A program made the translations under genes and the position numbers. DNA of 64,000 nt, taken from CAYNFR01 sp964616755 (GTDB taxonomy: Bacteria; Bacteroidota; Bacteroidia; Chitinophagales; Saprospiraceae). Where the stretch lies: NCBI GenBank assembly GCA_964616755.1, contig CAZTSI010000003.1, forward strand, positions 62,001 to 126,000, in the 5' to 3' direction. Within the stretch, counting starts at the first letter, position 1. The number at the start of each line of letters is the position of its first letter. The notes under the pieces are model-generated. The model worked only from the letters and a program-made list of their open reading frames with translations. It was not told where the DNA came from and did not search any database. Positions 54,567-63,221 of this stretch are shown here, piece after piece.

Positions 54567-55694
54567 TTATTCTAAGAAAAGCCATTCGATCAACATGGAT
54601 ACAAACAAACCACAATAATTGCCCAAAGCGAGCCCACATAATGAGGCCGCAATACCACCAACAATTACTTGTCGATTAGATAAGGCTTGCGCCATCTGAG
54701 CAATGAACACTGGGCCATAGATGGCCGCGACGGACGTAATAATAAAAGTGTCGCGATCAATACCAAAAACGTAACAGAAAAGTAAGTGTAGGCCCACAGC
54801 TAAGAGGAAAATGACGATCATAAAGGCAATATAATGCCCCCCGTTTTTTGCCAAAACAAAAAAATTAGAACTCATACCTACCGCTACTCCAAAGGACAAC
54901 AGACAATAATCCCCGATTTCAAAAGGCCCTTTTAGACGACCGATACATGGCTGTAAAGAAAACAGTAGGGACAAAGTAGTGATGGCAATAATGATAAACG
55001 TGTCGTTGATTCTTTGCCATAAAAGAAATGAAATACCTACAGAAGCAGCCAAAATGCCCAAAGCCAAGGCAATTCCTATGGATATATCTCTTTTATTCAT
55101 GGCTTCGTATTCTAGGAAGCCGTCATATTCGTTTGTTGGCTTTTCTTTAGCTGTTGTCTTTAGCACAAGCCCAAATAATCTAGACGCCAAAGTCAATAGA
55201 AATAGTAAGTATATAGCCCCCCAAAATATTTGAGCCGAATTGACCAAAGTAATGGTTTCGCTATCGACACCAAGTGCTTTGGCTACGGCAAAAAGGTTGA
55301 CCGTGCCTCCGGTCAAGATACCAGCCGTCATGCCACTCGCTTGCCAAATTTTTGGTATATCATCCAGAAAGAACCATGAAGCGATCACGCATGCCAATAT
55401 GACCGAAGCGATACAGCCTAAAAAAGATATGATGGTAGACGTAGATTGGTCAAGCCATGAGCGTATATCTGACGAAAAAAGAAGCAAAGGCATTGCCAAC
55501 ATGATGGCCACATTTCGCGCATAGGTAGACACGTTTTCGCTCAGAGGAAGGATAGGCACATTACACAGGATAATGCCAATAGCAAAGCAAAGGACAATGG
55601 GGCTGATTTTTCGCGCTAAAGACCAACGTTCTGCAGCTTTAATGGCTGCATATGGGAATAAAACAATGATGGCAAGTTGAAGGCTGTATTGCAA
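54567..55694 (-). CDS. DUF819 family membrane protein
   Basis: 375 aa with about ten membrane helices. The pattern SGMTAGILTGGTVNLFAVAKALG and IGAALACSSN-type GVAVGMSSNFFVLAKNGGHYI fits the DUF819 (YjcL-like) permease family. Start is TTG 55694, supported by a -7-like TATCTTGG 17 bases upstream on the minus strand (55711-55718). The gene precedes the ureohydrolase in the same direction, probably one transcript, and may move the substrate or product of that enzyme. Confidence 0.82.
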   Translation of the reverse strand: MQYSLQLAIIVLFPYAAIKAAERWSLARKISPIVLCFAIGIILCNVPILPLSENVSTYARNVAIMLAMPLLLFSSDIRSWLDQSTSTIISFLGCIASVILACVIASWFFLDDIPKIWQASGMTAGILTGGTVNLFAVAKALGVDSETITLVNSAQIFWGAIYLLFLLTLASRLFGLVLKTTAKEKPTNEYDGFLEYEAMNKRDISIGIALALGILAASVGISFLLWQRINDTFIIIAITTLSLLFSLQPCIGRLKGPFEIGDYCLLSFGVAVGMSSNFFVLAKNGGHYIAFMIVIFLLAVGLHLLFCYVFGIDRDTFIITSVAAIYGPVFIAQMAQALSNRQVIVGGIAASLCGLALGNYCGLFVSMLIEWLFLE

Positions 55695-55710
55695 TTCGTT
55701 CGTTTGCTCG

Positions 55711-55718
55711 CCAAGATA
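55711..55718 (-). promoter_or_regulatory. Variant -7 box (TATCTTGG) for the DUF819-ureohydrolase unit
   Basis: On the minus strand TATCTTGG, 16 bases upstream of the TTG start. Third occurrence of the same octamer in the window, always on the upstream side of a minus-strand gene. Confidence 0.45.
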
Positions 55719-55855
55719 AAATAGCTATGTCGAATCACCCACTTTCTTAACCATGTTATTTTGATCCAAAGCAATACATGAAGGTCATTACCCCCAGATG
55801 TTTACATCAAGCTTGGTCGAGTAAGTGCTCAAATACTCTATATTCAACTATACAA

Positions 55856-57271
55856 CTATTCTTGAGGGCCATCTATTTTGATGAGCTCCTCCATGATGGC
55901 ATTCAAGTTTTCTGCGGGCACTTTGCGCAATTTGATCTTATGGTCTTTGTCCAAAATATAAATCAAAGGCGTATTGACGGCATTGTAAAGAGACATCACT
56001 CTCGATCGATTGTATTGATCACCCGCATTAATGAGGCTCTCCATATTTTTTGCTTTAACGTCTTCCCAACAGCTATCATACTCCTTGCCGGTGCGCGTAC
56101 AGATGGTGAGTACTTGAACCTTTTCTTTCCATTTTTCTTGAAATTCTACGACAAAAGGCATTGCCTTGGCACAAAAGCCACATTCAGGCCTCCAAAAAAC
56201 AATCACTGAATAATCTGTATTTAAGTCGGCTAGACTTATGGGCGATCCATCTTCTTTTTGTATCACAAAATCAGGGGCATCTTTCCCAATCAAGACGGGC
56301 TCTAGTTTTTTTGCATTATCTACGATCTCATCCAAATTCTCCTTGGTTACCCACGAAGCCTTGCCTTTACCATAATAATTTAAGGCTAAGTGGACATATA
56401 CTGTTTCCATACCGATATACTTTGAATTGGCATATTGAGAAATGAGATAGCTCAAATAATAACGAAATGTCTCTTCTTGAGCCTCCATTTTGCCCAATAA
56501 ATAATCAACTGAAACTATAATAGAGTCTGGTTCGCGAGGGGTGAGATTTTCAAGATAAAAATTGACGCGATCATGAATAATGGGTGTACGCAATATCGCA
56601 GGATGTGCCAAATCGACATTGTCAAAATAGTGCATCTTGTAATAAAGGTATCGCTGCTGGTCGATTTCTTCTTCGGTTCCTTCAAACTCGGCAAACTCAA
56701 ATGGCAAGTTGGCCCTGATGAGCAACGCAGTAATCGTATTTGGATAGTTCTCAACTATTTGGCGCTGTACATCGGCGACCTGATCATTGATCATTTGTTT
56801 GTCTTGTTGTAATTGATCGATGATAGAGACCATCGAACTATCAGATGTTTGCAGGGCATTGTCGATGTTTTGTATGCCCATGCGGCTATCGGCCAAAAAC
56901 AACATGTAATCCGTAAATAGCTCATTGTCTTCTGAGCCTTCAAAACTGATCGAATTTTCGCGACCAGCATCCGCTCTAAGCTTAAACACTTGGTCATCAG
57001 GCTCCATGATAAATTGATAAAAAAGGCCCTGTGGCACAGATACCAAAATATATAAGCCCGGTGATAACAAGGAGTCCCTTTGATAGACAAAATGCCCTAT
57101 GCTGTCTTGCTGAAAGAGCGTGTCTTGCACCAACAATTTATCGGCAAGGTAATAGCCCAAAATCATGGTGTCCCCAGGATAATTGTCCACGTTTATGTCA
57201 ATATTAACCTGAGCGGCGCTAGATGAGCTAAGCCCTAGATACAAGAAGGCTATAAGTAGGAATTTGTACAT
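55856..57271 (-). CDS. TlpA-like thioredoxin-domain protein (DUF4369/DUF5106 type)
   Basis: 471 aa from ATG 57271 with a signal peptide (MYKFLLIAFLYLGLSSSSAAQ). The N-terminal 320 residues include a beta-rich DUF4369-like stretch (DNYPGDTMILGYYLADKLLVQDTLFQQ) and helical segments. The C-terminal 150 residues are a thioredoxin fold with FWRPECGFCAKAMPF holding the CGFC active site and cis-Pro in NTPLIYILD. The frame begins at 57319 upstream, but the extra 16 codons are not part of a signal. It probably works in the periplasm, possibly in disulfide handling or oxidative stress. It stands 67 bases upstream-side from the pyrB end, no operon partner. Confidence 0.86.
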   Translation of the reverse strand: MYKFLLIAFLYLGLSSSSAAQVNIDINVDNYPGDTMILGYYLADKLLVQDTLFQQDSIGHFVYQRDSLLSPGLYILVSVPQGLFYQFIMEPDDQVFKLRADAGRENSISFEGSEDNELFTDYMLFLADSRMGIQNIDNALQTSDSSMVSIIDQLQQDKQMINDQVADVQRQIVENYPNTITALLIRANLPFEFAEFEGTEEEIDQQRYLYYKMHYFDNVDLAHPAILRTPIIHDRVNFYLENLTPREPDSIIVSVDYLLGKMEAQEETFRYYLSYLISQYANSKYIGMETVYVHLALNYYGKGKASWVTKENLDEIVDNAKKLEPVLIGKDAPDFVIQKEDGSPISLADLNTDYSVIVFWRPECGFCAKAMPFVVEFQEKWKEKVQVLTICTRTGKEYDSCWEDVKAKNMESLINAGDQYNRSRVMSLYNAVNTPLIYILDKDHKIKLRKVPAENLNAIMEELIKIDGPQE

Positions 57272-57391
57272 ATTATTTTTCTGAGAAAGTGAAGGTTTGT
57301 TAAACTGGGTCATGTGCATGTGATGATTTAATGTAAACGATAGATCGCTAAAAAAGTCCCTTATGTTTTGTATTTAATGAGTATTTAACAT

Positions 57392-58324
57392 TTACGCTCG
57401 TTTGCCGGCTAAAAGATAGAGGATAGCCATCCGGATGGCCACACCATTTTCGACTTGTTGGAGAATAATGGAATGCTCACAGTCTGCAACATCAGAGTTT
57501 ATTTCGATACCTCGATTTATGGGGCCAGGGTGCATGATGGTGATCTGTCTATTTAGCTTGGATAATCGTTCTTTGTTGATACCATAATAGAGTGAATATT
57601 CTCTTAAGCTGGGAATATATTTTATGTCTTGTCGCTCTAGCTGTATGCGCAATACGTTGGCCACATCGCACCATGCCAAGGCCTCATCTATATGATAATA
57701 CACCTTGACACCGAGCATGATAATGTGTTTGGGAATTAATGTTGGCGGCCCACAAACAGCCACTTCTGCTCCTAATTGCAGCAAGCAAAATATATTGCTC
57801 AATGCTACGCGTGAATGCCTGATGTCGCCCACGATTACAATTTTTAAGCCTTTTATGTAGCCATATTTTTCTCTAATAGAAAAAGCATCCAATAATGCTT
57901 GTGTAGGATGTTCGTGGGTGCCATCACCAGCATTAATAATGTTTGCTTTTACGCGATTTGCCAGAAACATAGGTGCCCCTTGCGTAGGATGGCGTAAAAC
58001 GATCATATCTACCTTCATCGATAAGACATTGTTGACAGTATCTAAGAGAGTCTCACCTTTAGTCACAGAGGAGGATGATGCACTGAAGTTAAGTACATCA
58101 GCGGACAATCGCCGTTCGGCAAGCTCAAAGGAGATGCGTGTGCGTGTCGAGTTTTCAAAAAACAAATTGGCGATAGTCACATCTCTTAATGAAGGCACTT
58201 TTTTTACGGGTCGATTGATTACTTCTTTAAAGCTCTCTGCAGTACTAAAAATTAACTCCATATCAGCAGCAGTAATGTACTTGATGCCGAGAAGGTGCGA
58301 GGTGCTGAGTGTTGATTCTGCCAT
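57392..58324 (-). CDS. pyrB: Aspartate carbamoyltransferase catalytic subunit PyrB
   Basis: Catalyses carbamoyl phosphate plus aspartate to N-carbamoylaspartate, second step of pyrimidine synthesis. 310 aa from ATG 58324, the normal length. Carbamoyl-phosphate loop FFENSTRTRISFELAERRL near residue 52, HPTQALLDAF near 130, GDIRHSRVALSN near 155, and MHPGPINRGIEINSDVAD near 264 are all in place. The frame is open ten codons further but those residues precede the family start; the pyrR stop is 4 bases upstream of this ATG. Last gene of argS-glnS-pyrR-pyrB. No pyrI is seen. Confidence 0.95.
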   Translation of the reverse strand: MAESTLSTSHLLGIKYITAADMELIFSTAESFKEVINRPVKKVPSLRDVTIANLFFENSTRTRISFELAERRLSADVLNFSASSSSVTKGETLLDTVNNVLSMKVDMIVLRHPTQGAPMFLANRVKANIINAGDGTHEHPTQALLDAFSIREKYGYIKGLKIVIVGDIRHSRVALSNIFCLLQLGAEVAVCGPPTLIPKHIIMLGVKVYYHIDEALAWCDVANVLRIQLERQDIKYIPSLREYSLYYGINKERLSKLNRQITIMHPGPINRGIEINSDVADCEHSIILQQVENGVAIRMAILYLLAGKRA

Positions 58325-58328
58325 ACAA

Positions 58329-58883
58329 CTATTTATCTGAGGATTTTTTGGCAAAAAGCTTTATTTGATTTTTCCCATCCAAATGCGCCCATTCTACTTT
58401 GACATAGGCTTCATCTATCGCATCTACCGTGATGCCTCGATAGTCTGGCTGAATAGGCAGATGACGATTAAACCTTCTATCGACAAAAACAACTAGCTCA
58501 ACGCTCGCGGGGCGTCCATAATCTTGCAATGCGCTCATGGCGGCATGTATGGTGCGACCTGTATACAGCACGTCGTCTACGAGAATGATTTTCTTACCAT
58601 CAATCGAGAAATTCATATGTGTCTCGCTTGGCAATAAAGGTATATCTCTGCGCCTAAAATCATCTCTATGAAAACTGATATCTATCTTGCCATACGTCAG
58701 ACGAATGTCCGTCTTTTGAAGGATACTAGCGACCAAATAATCAGATAGAATAACTCCTTTGTCTTGAATCCCTATTAGGCAAGTGTTATCAAAATCACCA
58801 TAATTTTCAATCAATTCATGACACATCCTTTGCAGGGTAAAGATGAATTGTCGCGGTTCTAAAATTATTTTGGCTGTTGACAT
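58329..58883 (-). CDS. pyrR: PyrR-type phosphoribosyltransferase / pyrimidine regulator
   Basis: 184 aa with the type I phosphoribosyltransferase motif IILVDDVLYTGRTIHAAMSAL near residues 95-115. The N-terminal sequence (LEPRQFIFTLQRMCHELIENYGDFDNTCLIGIQDKGVILSDYLV) and DRRFNRHLPIQPDYRGITV match the PyrR/uracil-phosphoribosyltransferase regulator family. It precedes pyrB directly, as in many bacteria where PyrR senses UMP and controls pyr genes by attenuation; no obvious PyrR-binding loop was found by eye. Its start overlaps nothing and the gap to glnS is 6 bases. Confidence 0.92.
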   Translation of the reverse strand: MSTAKIILEPRQFIFTLQRMCHELIENYGDFDNTCLIGIQDKGVILSDYLVASILQKTDIRLTYGKIDISFHRDDFRRRDIPLLPSETHMNFSIDGKKIILVDDVLYTGRTIHAAMSALQDYGRPASVELVVFVDRRFNRHLPIQPDYRGITVDAIDEAYVKVEWAHLDGKNQIKLFAKKSSDK

Positions 58884-58889
58884 CTCTTC

Positions 58890-60563
58890 TTACATTTTCC
58901 ATCCAGCTTTTAAGGCCACTGTCTGATTAAACACTAGATGCTCGGCGGTAGATGCTTTATCTTTGACAAAATAAGCTTTTCTAATGAATTGAAATGATTC
59001 ACCTTCTTTGGCTTGCATTAAACTTGGTTCGGATTTGGCGTTGAGAATAGTCACTAAAGATTCTGGATTGTAAAACTCTAAAAAATCCCGTCCTTCGTGG
59101 CCGTCTGGAATCGGATCATTGAACAAGTGATCATAAATATGTAGCCGTGTGTTAATAGCCTCTTTTTGATTGACCCAATGAAGTGTCCCCTTCGCTTTAA
59201 CATTAGAAACATCATGACCACTCTTGCTATTAGGATAATATGTGCAAAGCACCTCCGTAATATTTCCATCATCATCCGTCTCATATCCTTCACAATGAAT
59301 AATAAAGGCGGCTTTGAGTCTAACATCAGCTCCAGGAGAGAGGCGAAAAAATTTCTTCGGTGCATCGACCATAAAGTCGTCGCGCTCGATGTAGAGATGC
59401 CGACCAAAATTTAGGTCTCTTGTGCCGCTATTCTCGTCTTCAGGATTGTTTTCGATAGGTAATACCTCTAACTGATCCTCAGGATAGTTAGTAATGGTCA
59501 ACTTAATTGGATCGAAAACCACCATCACACGTTGCGCGATTTTATTGAGTTCGTCGCGAACACAAGATTCTAACAAGGCTATCTCTATGAGATTTTCACG
59601 TTTTGCTATACCGACTTTGTCACAAAAATCCCGTATTGCGGCGGCAGGATAGCCCCTTCGACGCATACCCGAAATGGTACTCATTCTTGGGTCGTCCCAG
59701 CCAGTCACTTTTTTATCTTCTACAAGTTTTGCTAACTTTCGTTTGCTTGTAATCATGTACTCGACATTCATTCGCGCGAATTCGATCTGGCGTGACGGGA
59801 AAATCTCAAGATTCTCAATAAACCAGTTGTATAGCGGGCGATGATGAATAAACTCCAGACTGCAAAGACTGTGCGTGATCTCTTCGATCGAATCTGACTG
59901 CCCGTGCGCGAAATCGTACATCGGATATACGCACCATGCATCGCCAGTACGATGATGTTCAGCATGCTTTATGCGATAGATTATAGGATCGCGCATCAGC
60001 ATATTAGGCGAGCTCATATCAACTTTGGCGCGAAGGACTTTCGAACCATCAGGGTACTTGCCAGCTCGCATCTCGGTAAATAATTGTAGATTTTCCTCGA
60101 CAGTACGTTCAGAAAATTTGTTGCGTCGCCCAGGTGTCGTAGGAGTACCTTTTTGTTCGGCTATTTGGTCTGGGGAACTTTCATCGACATATGCCAAGCC
60201 CTTATTGATCAAAAGGACTGCATAGTTATACAGCGATTCAAAATAATCGGATGCATAGTATTCTCTATCGTCCCAGTCAAAACCGAGCCACTTGATATCA
60301 TCTTTGATCGAGTTGACAAAGAGGGTATCTTCTGTGATAGGATTTGTGTCGTCAAAACGGAGATTAGTTTTTCCACCATATTTTGCAGCTATTGCAAAAT
60401 TGAGACAAATAGCTTTTGCATGGCCAATGTGCAGATACCCATTGGGCTCAGGAGGAAATCTTGTATGAACGGCTTTAGGGTATCGTCCTTGTGCCAAATC
60501 TTTTTCAATCTCCTCCTCAATAAAATTTTGTGGAGCTTCAACTATATTATTTATTTCGTTCAT
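58890..60563 (-). CDS. glnS: Glutaminyl-tRNA synthetase GlnS
   Basis: 557 aa class I aminoacyl-tRNA synthetase. FPPEPNGYLHIGHAKAICLNF near residues 37-57 contains the HIGH motif, and MITSKRKLAKLV near residue 270 the KMSKS-like motif with a Thr-Ser variant. RFDDTNPITED follows the first motif. The C-terminal anticodon-binding beta-barrels (DFMVDAPKKFFRLSPGADVRL) are present. Presence of GlnRS means this organism can charge tRNA-Gln directly. It is 18 bases from argS and 6 bases from pyrR, in the same operon. Confidence 0.96.
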   Translation of the reverse strand: MNEINNIVEAPQNFIEEEIEKDLAQGRYPKAVHTRFPPEPNGYLHIGHAKAICLNFAIAAKYGGKTNLRFDDTNPITEDTLFVNSIKDDIKWLGFDWDDREYYASDYFESLYNYAVLLINKGLAYVDESSPDQIAEQKGTPTTPGRRNKFSERTVEENLQLFTEMRAGKYPDGSKVLRAKVDMSSPNMLMRDPIIYRIKHAEHHRTGDAWCVYPMYDFAHGQSDSIEEITHSLCSLEFIHHRPLYNWFIENLEIFPSRQIEFARMNVEYMITSKRKLAKLVEDKKVTGWDDPRMSTISGMRRRGYPAAAIRDFCDKVGIAKRENLIEIALLESCVRDELNKIAQRVMVVFDPIKLTITNYPEDQLEVLPIENNPEDENSGTRDLNFGRHLYIERDDFMVDAPKKFFRLSPGADVRLKAAFIIHCEGYETDDDGNITEVLCTYYPNSKSGHDVSNVKAKGTLHWVNQKEAINTRLHIYDHLFNDPIPDGHEGRDFLEFYNPESLVTILNAKSEPSLMQAKEGESFQFIRKAYFVKDKASTAEHLVFNQTVALKAGWKM

Positions 60564-60581
60564 GTTCGTTTCTCTTCGCTA

Positions 60582-62429
60582 TTACATCCGCTCGGGCATT
60601 TCGATGCCAATTAGATCCATGGTAAGCGTTAATTGTCTAGCCACCACAGACGCCAGCTGCAATCTAAATTGCTTAGCCCCTGGCGACTCCGCATTAATAA
60701 TTCGCATCTCATGGTACATTCGATGAAAACTCTTGGCTAATTCATAGGCAAAAGTAGCAATAGATGATGGATCGTAGGCATCGGCGGCTTGATTGATCTG
60801 ATGTCTGCAATCTGCAGCTATGCGCAATACATCTCGCTCAGAATCAGATAATTGTGTATAATCTTCATATTGGCCATCGCTCCATTGTGGCAACTTTCGT
60901 TGTATGGAGTTGATCCGCACAAAAGCATTTTGAATATACGGCCCTGTTTGCCCTTGAATATCCACTGATTCAGTCGGGTCAAAAACCATCCTCTTTTTTG
61001 GATTGACCTTGAGTATGAAAAATTTGATAGCGGCTAAGGCAATTTTATGATAAATCGCGCTTCTCATTGTCGAAGAAAGATCGTCTAGCTCTGTTCTGTC
61101 GGCAGCATTTTGTTCGACTTCTGTCTCGACTTCTGATAGCAAATCATCCGCATCTACCACAGTGCCTTCTCTAGATTTCATTCGACCGCTAGGCAAATCT
61201 ACCATGCCATAGGAAAGATGATAGAGACCTTGAGCATAGGGCGCAGCCAATTTTTTCATAATCTCAAATAGTGCCTTAAAATGGTAGTCTTGCTCATCCG
61301 CCACTACATAAATCATTTTATGCGCTTGTGTATCCTTATATCGTTGGTCAGCAGTGCCCAAATCTTGCGTCATATATACAGAAGTACCATCGCTGCGTAG
61401 AAGTATTTTCTGATCAAGACCTACATCTTCTAAATTTACCCAAACGCTACCATCCTCTTGCCGATAAAATGCTTCATTCTCTATTCCGCGTTGAATGATG
61501 TCCTTGCCCAATAAATAGGTAGAAGACTCGAAATAGAGCTTGTCAAACGAGACGCCTAATCGTTTATAGGTCTCATTAAACCCCTCATATACCCATCCAT
61601 TCATTTGTGCCCAAAGTGATCTGACCTCAGGATCATTATTTTCCCAAGCAATCAACATTTCTTTGGCTTGCTTGCCTAATAGGCTGTGTTCATTGGCGTA
61701 TTGATTTTTATAAGCTTTATAAAACTCATCTTTACTCTGCGAATCTTTATGGTGCTGCTCATATTGTGCAACACCATGCGTAGACTCTTGCCATAGTCTA
61801 TACTCTTCCATAAAGGCTGTCTCATACTTGCGATAGTACTCTCCGACAAGGTGATCCCCTTTGATGTTTGCCTTTTTAGGGGTGATGCCGAGTCCAAATA
61901 GTTGCCAAGCGAGCATGCTCTTACAGATGGCAATGCCTCGATCATTTATGATCTGGGTGCGTATAACATCATGGCCAGTCTTTTCAAGTATTTTGTAGGT
62001 CGACCAGCCTAAGAGAATATTGCGAATATGCCCTAAATGTAGAGGCTTATTCGTATTCGGAGATGAGAACTCTACTAAAACGCGTTGGCCATTTTGAGGC
62101 CATTCGTACCAATCATCCTGTGAAAGAGTCTCTAACATCCCATGCCAAAACAGGTGGCTCATCGTAATATTTAGAAAACCTTGAACGACATTAAATCGCA
62201 CCACAACAGATTCTCCTAGAGCCAGCAATGCTTCACCTATCGACTGGGCAATTTCATTTGGTTTTTGCTGCAATAATTTGCTCAGACCAAATGCCACTAA
62301 AGTGTAATCCCCTTCGAACTCCTTTTTGGTAGGCGACAAGACAAGCTCATCCAGCCCAATTTCTCGGTTATATCGATGGTTAATGACATCGGCTAAGGCC
62401 TTCTTAAGAGGAAAGAGGGTATCTTTCAT
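60582..62429 (-). CDS. argS: Arginyl-tRNA synthetase ArgS
   Basis: 615 aa class I synthetase. The Arg-tRNA N-terminal domain (residues about 1-90) is followed by VEFSSPNTNKPLHLGHIRNILLG with the HIGH motif (HLGH), MYVVADEQDYHFKALFEI-type strands, and GMVDLPSGRMKSREGTVVDADDL, where GRMKSREG is the KMSKS-equivalent loop. The DALR anticodon-binding domain closes the protein (FHRMYHEMRI, LRLQLASVVARQLTLTMDLIGI). It opens the argS-glnS-pyrR-pyrB operon; an exact -7 box lies 23 bases upstream of the ATG. Confidence 0.96.
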   Translation of the reverse strand: MKDTLFPLKKALADVINHRYNREIGLDELVLSPTKKEFEGDYTLVAFGLSKLLQQKPNEIAQSIGEALLALGESVVVRFNVVQGFLNITMSHLFWHGMLETLSQDDWYEWPQNGQRVLVEFSSPNTNKPLHLGHIRNILLGWSTYKILEKTGHDVIRTQIINDRGIAICKSMLAWQLFGLGITPKKANIKGDHLVGEYYRKYETAFMEEYRLWQESTHGVAQYEQHHKDSQSKDEFYKAYKNQYANEHSLLGKQAKEMLIAWENNDPEVRSLWAQMNGWVYEGFNETYKRLGVSFDKLYFESSTYLLGKDIIQRGIENEAFYRQEDGSVWVNLEDVGLDQKILLRSDGTSVYMTQDLGTADQRYKDTQAHKMIYVVADEQDYHFKALFEIMKKLAAPYAQGLYHLSYGMVDLPSGRMKSREGTVVDADDLLSEVETEVEQNAADRTELDDLSSTMRSAIYHKIALAAIKFFILKVNPKKRMVFDPTESVDIQGQTGPYIQNAFVRINSIQRKLPQWSDGQYEDYTQLSDSERDVLRIAADCRHQINQAADAYDPSSIATFAYELAKSFHRMYHEMRIINAESPGAKQFRLQLASVVARQLTLTMDLIGIEMPERM

Positions 62430-62451
62430 GAACAGGATTACTATTGCGGCG

Positions 62452-62459
62452 CAAAAATA
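62452..62459 (-). promoter_or_regulatory. -7 box for the argS-glnS-pyrR-pyrB operon
   Basis: On the minus strand TATTTTTG, exact TAnnTTTG, ending 23 bases before the argS ATG at 62429. No canonical -33 was seen. Confidence 0.5.
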
Positions 62460-62550
62460 AGATTTAATAGCGGATAATTAGCGTACTACGAGGTGTCTCT
62501 AGTTTTTTGCTATTATGGTCATAATCGGGTGTCTTGTGGTTATGAGCGAA

Positions 62551-62668
62551 TCATTCGACTAGTATTGGAGGAATGAATCAATTCAGCTTGTACTTCTCAA
62601 TATCTTGCTTTTGTTGTAAACATGAACTTTTTTCGACTATTCATTAGAGGAATTAGCTAGTCGAATGA
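62551..62668. repeat. 12-bp inverted repeat flanking a 94-base stretch
   Basis: TCATTCGACTAG (62551-62562) and CTAGTCGAATGA (62657-62668) are perfect inverted copies. Inside, TCGACTAxTATTGGAGGAAT-like and TCGACTATTCATTAGAGGAAT-like segments are imperfect direct copies. It resembles the ends of a MITE-like element but no target duplication was confirmed. Confidence 0.4.
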
Positions 62669-62855
62669 CCTCGTGAAGAAATTCAACATCAGAAAAAAAT
62701 GTGGGGTATCACTCGTCCAGCCTTGCCCAATGAGTTTCGAATAGCACAAATACCCTTTACAATTAAAAAAAGGTTTCGTTGCCTACGTTAATCTATGCTG
62801 GCTTTCTACTTTACATTGAATACGATGATCAATTCTGATTGGAGCAACATTATGA

Positions 62856-63026
62856 ATGAATGACAAAAAAGAAGTCGGTTCGAAAGAATATGATCGTGAG
62901 TACCCTAAATTCAAGAGGAGCTATTTTTTGAAGGTATTTGCTAGTTTTCTCAAACCATCCAGACGTACTGCGGGGCACGTCCATTTGAAGGAAGCTATGG
63001 TGAAATCTCCAACGTCACTCTTATGA
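62856..63026 (+). CDS. Small open frame of 56 codons, doubtful gene
   Basis: ATG 62856 to TGA 63024-63026. The protein is basic (KKEVGSKEYDREYPKFKRSYFLKV, LKPSRRTAGHV) with no recognised family. No -7 box or other start signal was seen. It could be a remnant of a mobile gene or chance. Confidence 0.2.
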   Translation: MNDKKEVGSKEYDREYPKFKRSYFLKVFASFLKPSRRTAGHVHLKEAMVKSPTSLL

Positions 63027-63221
63027 TAATTTTTTGAATGAGAGATATTGCAAAGAATGGGTCAAGTCCATTTATTTACTTTTTTCATTGTATCTCTAGG
63101 ATAATCATATTTTACTATTCCAAAGGAATTTAATGTAAAATGTGGGTACTCTGCATTCAACCGCAACTCGCAATTCCAGATAAAACAAGTTCCGAGATAT
63201 TTTACCTAACAATAGGGGCTA

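Larger units (their letters stand above)
62460..63221. other. Long region between argS and selO without a convincing gene
   Basis: About 760 bases. It contains a perfect 12-bp inverted repeat and two imperfect direct copies around 62551-62668 and one small open frame (62856-63026). Low similarity to anything known by eye; it may hold remnants of a mobile element. Confidence 0.4.
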
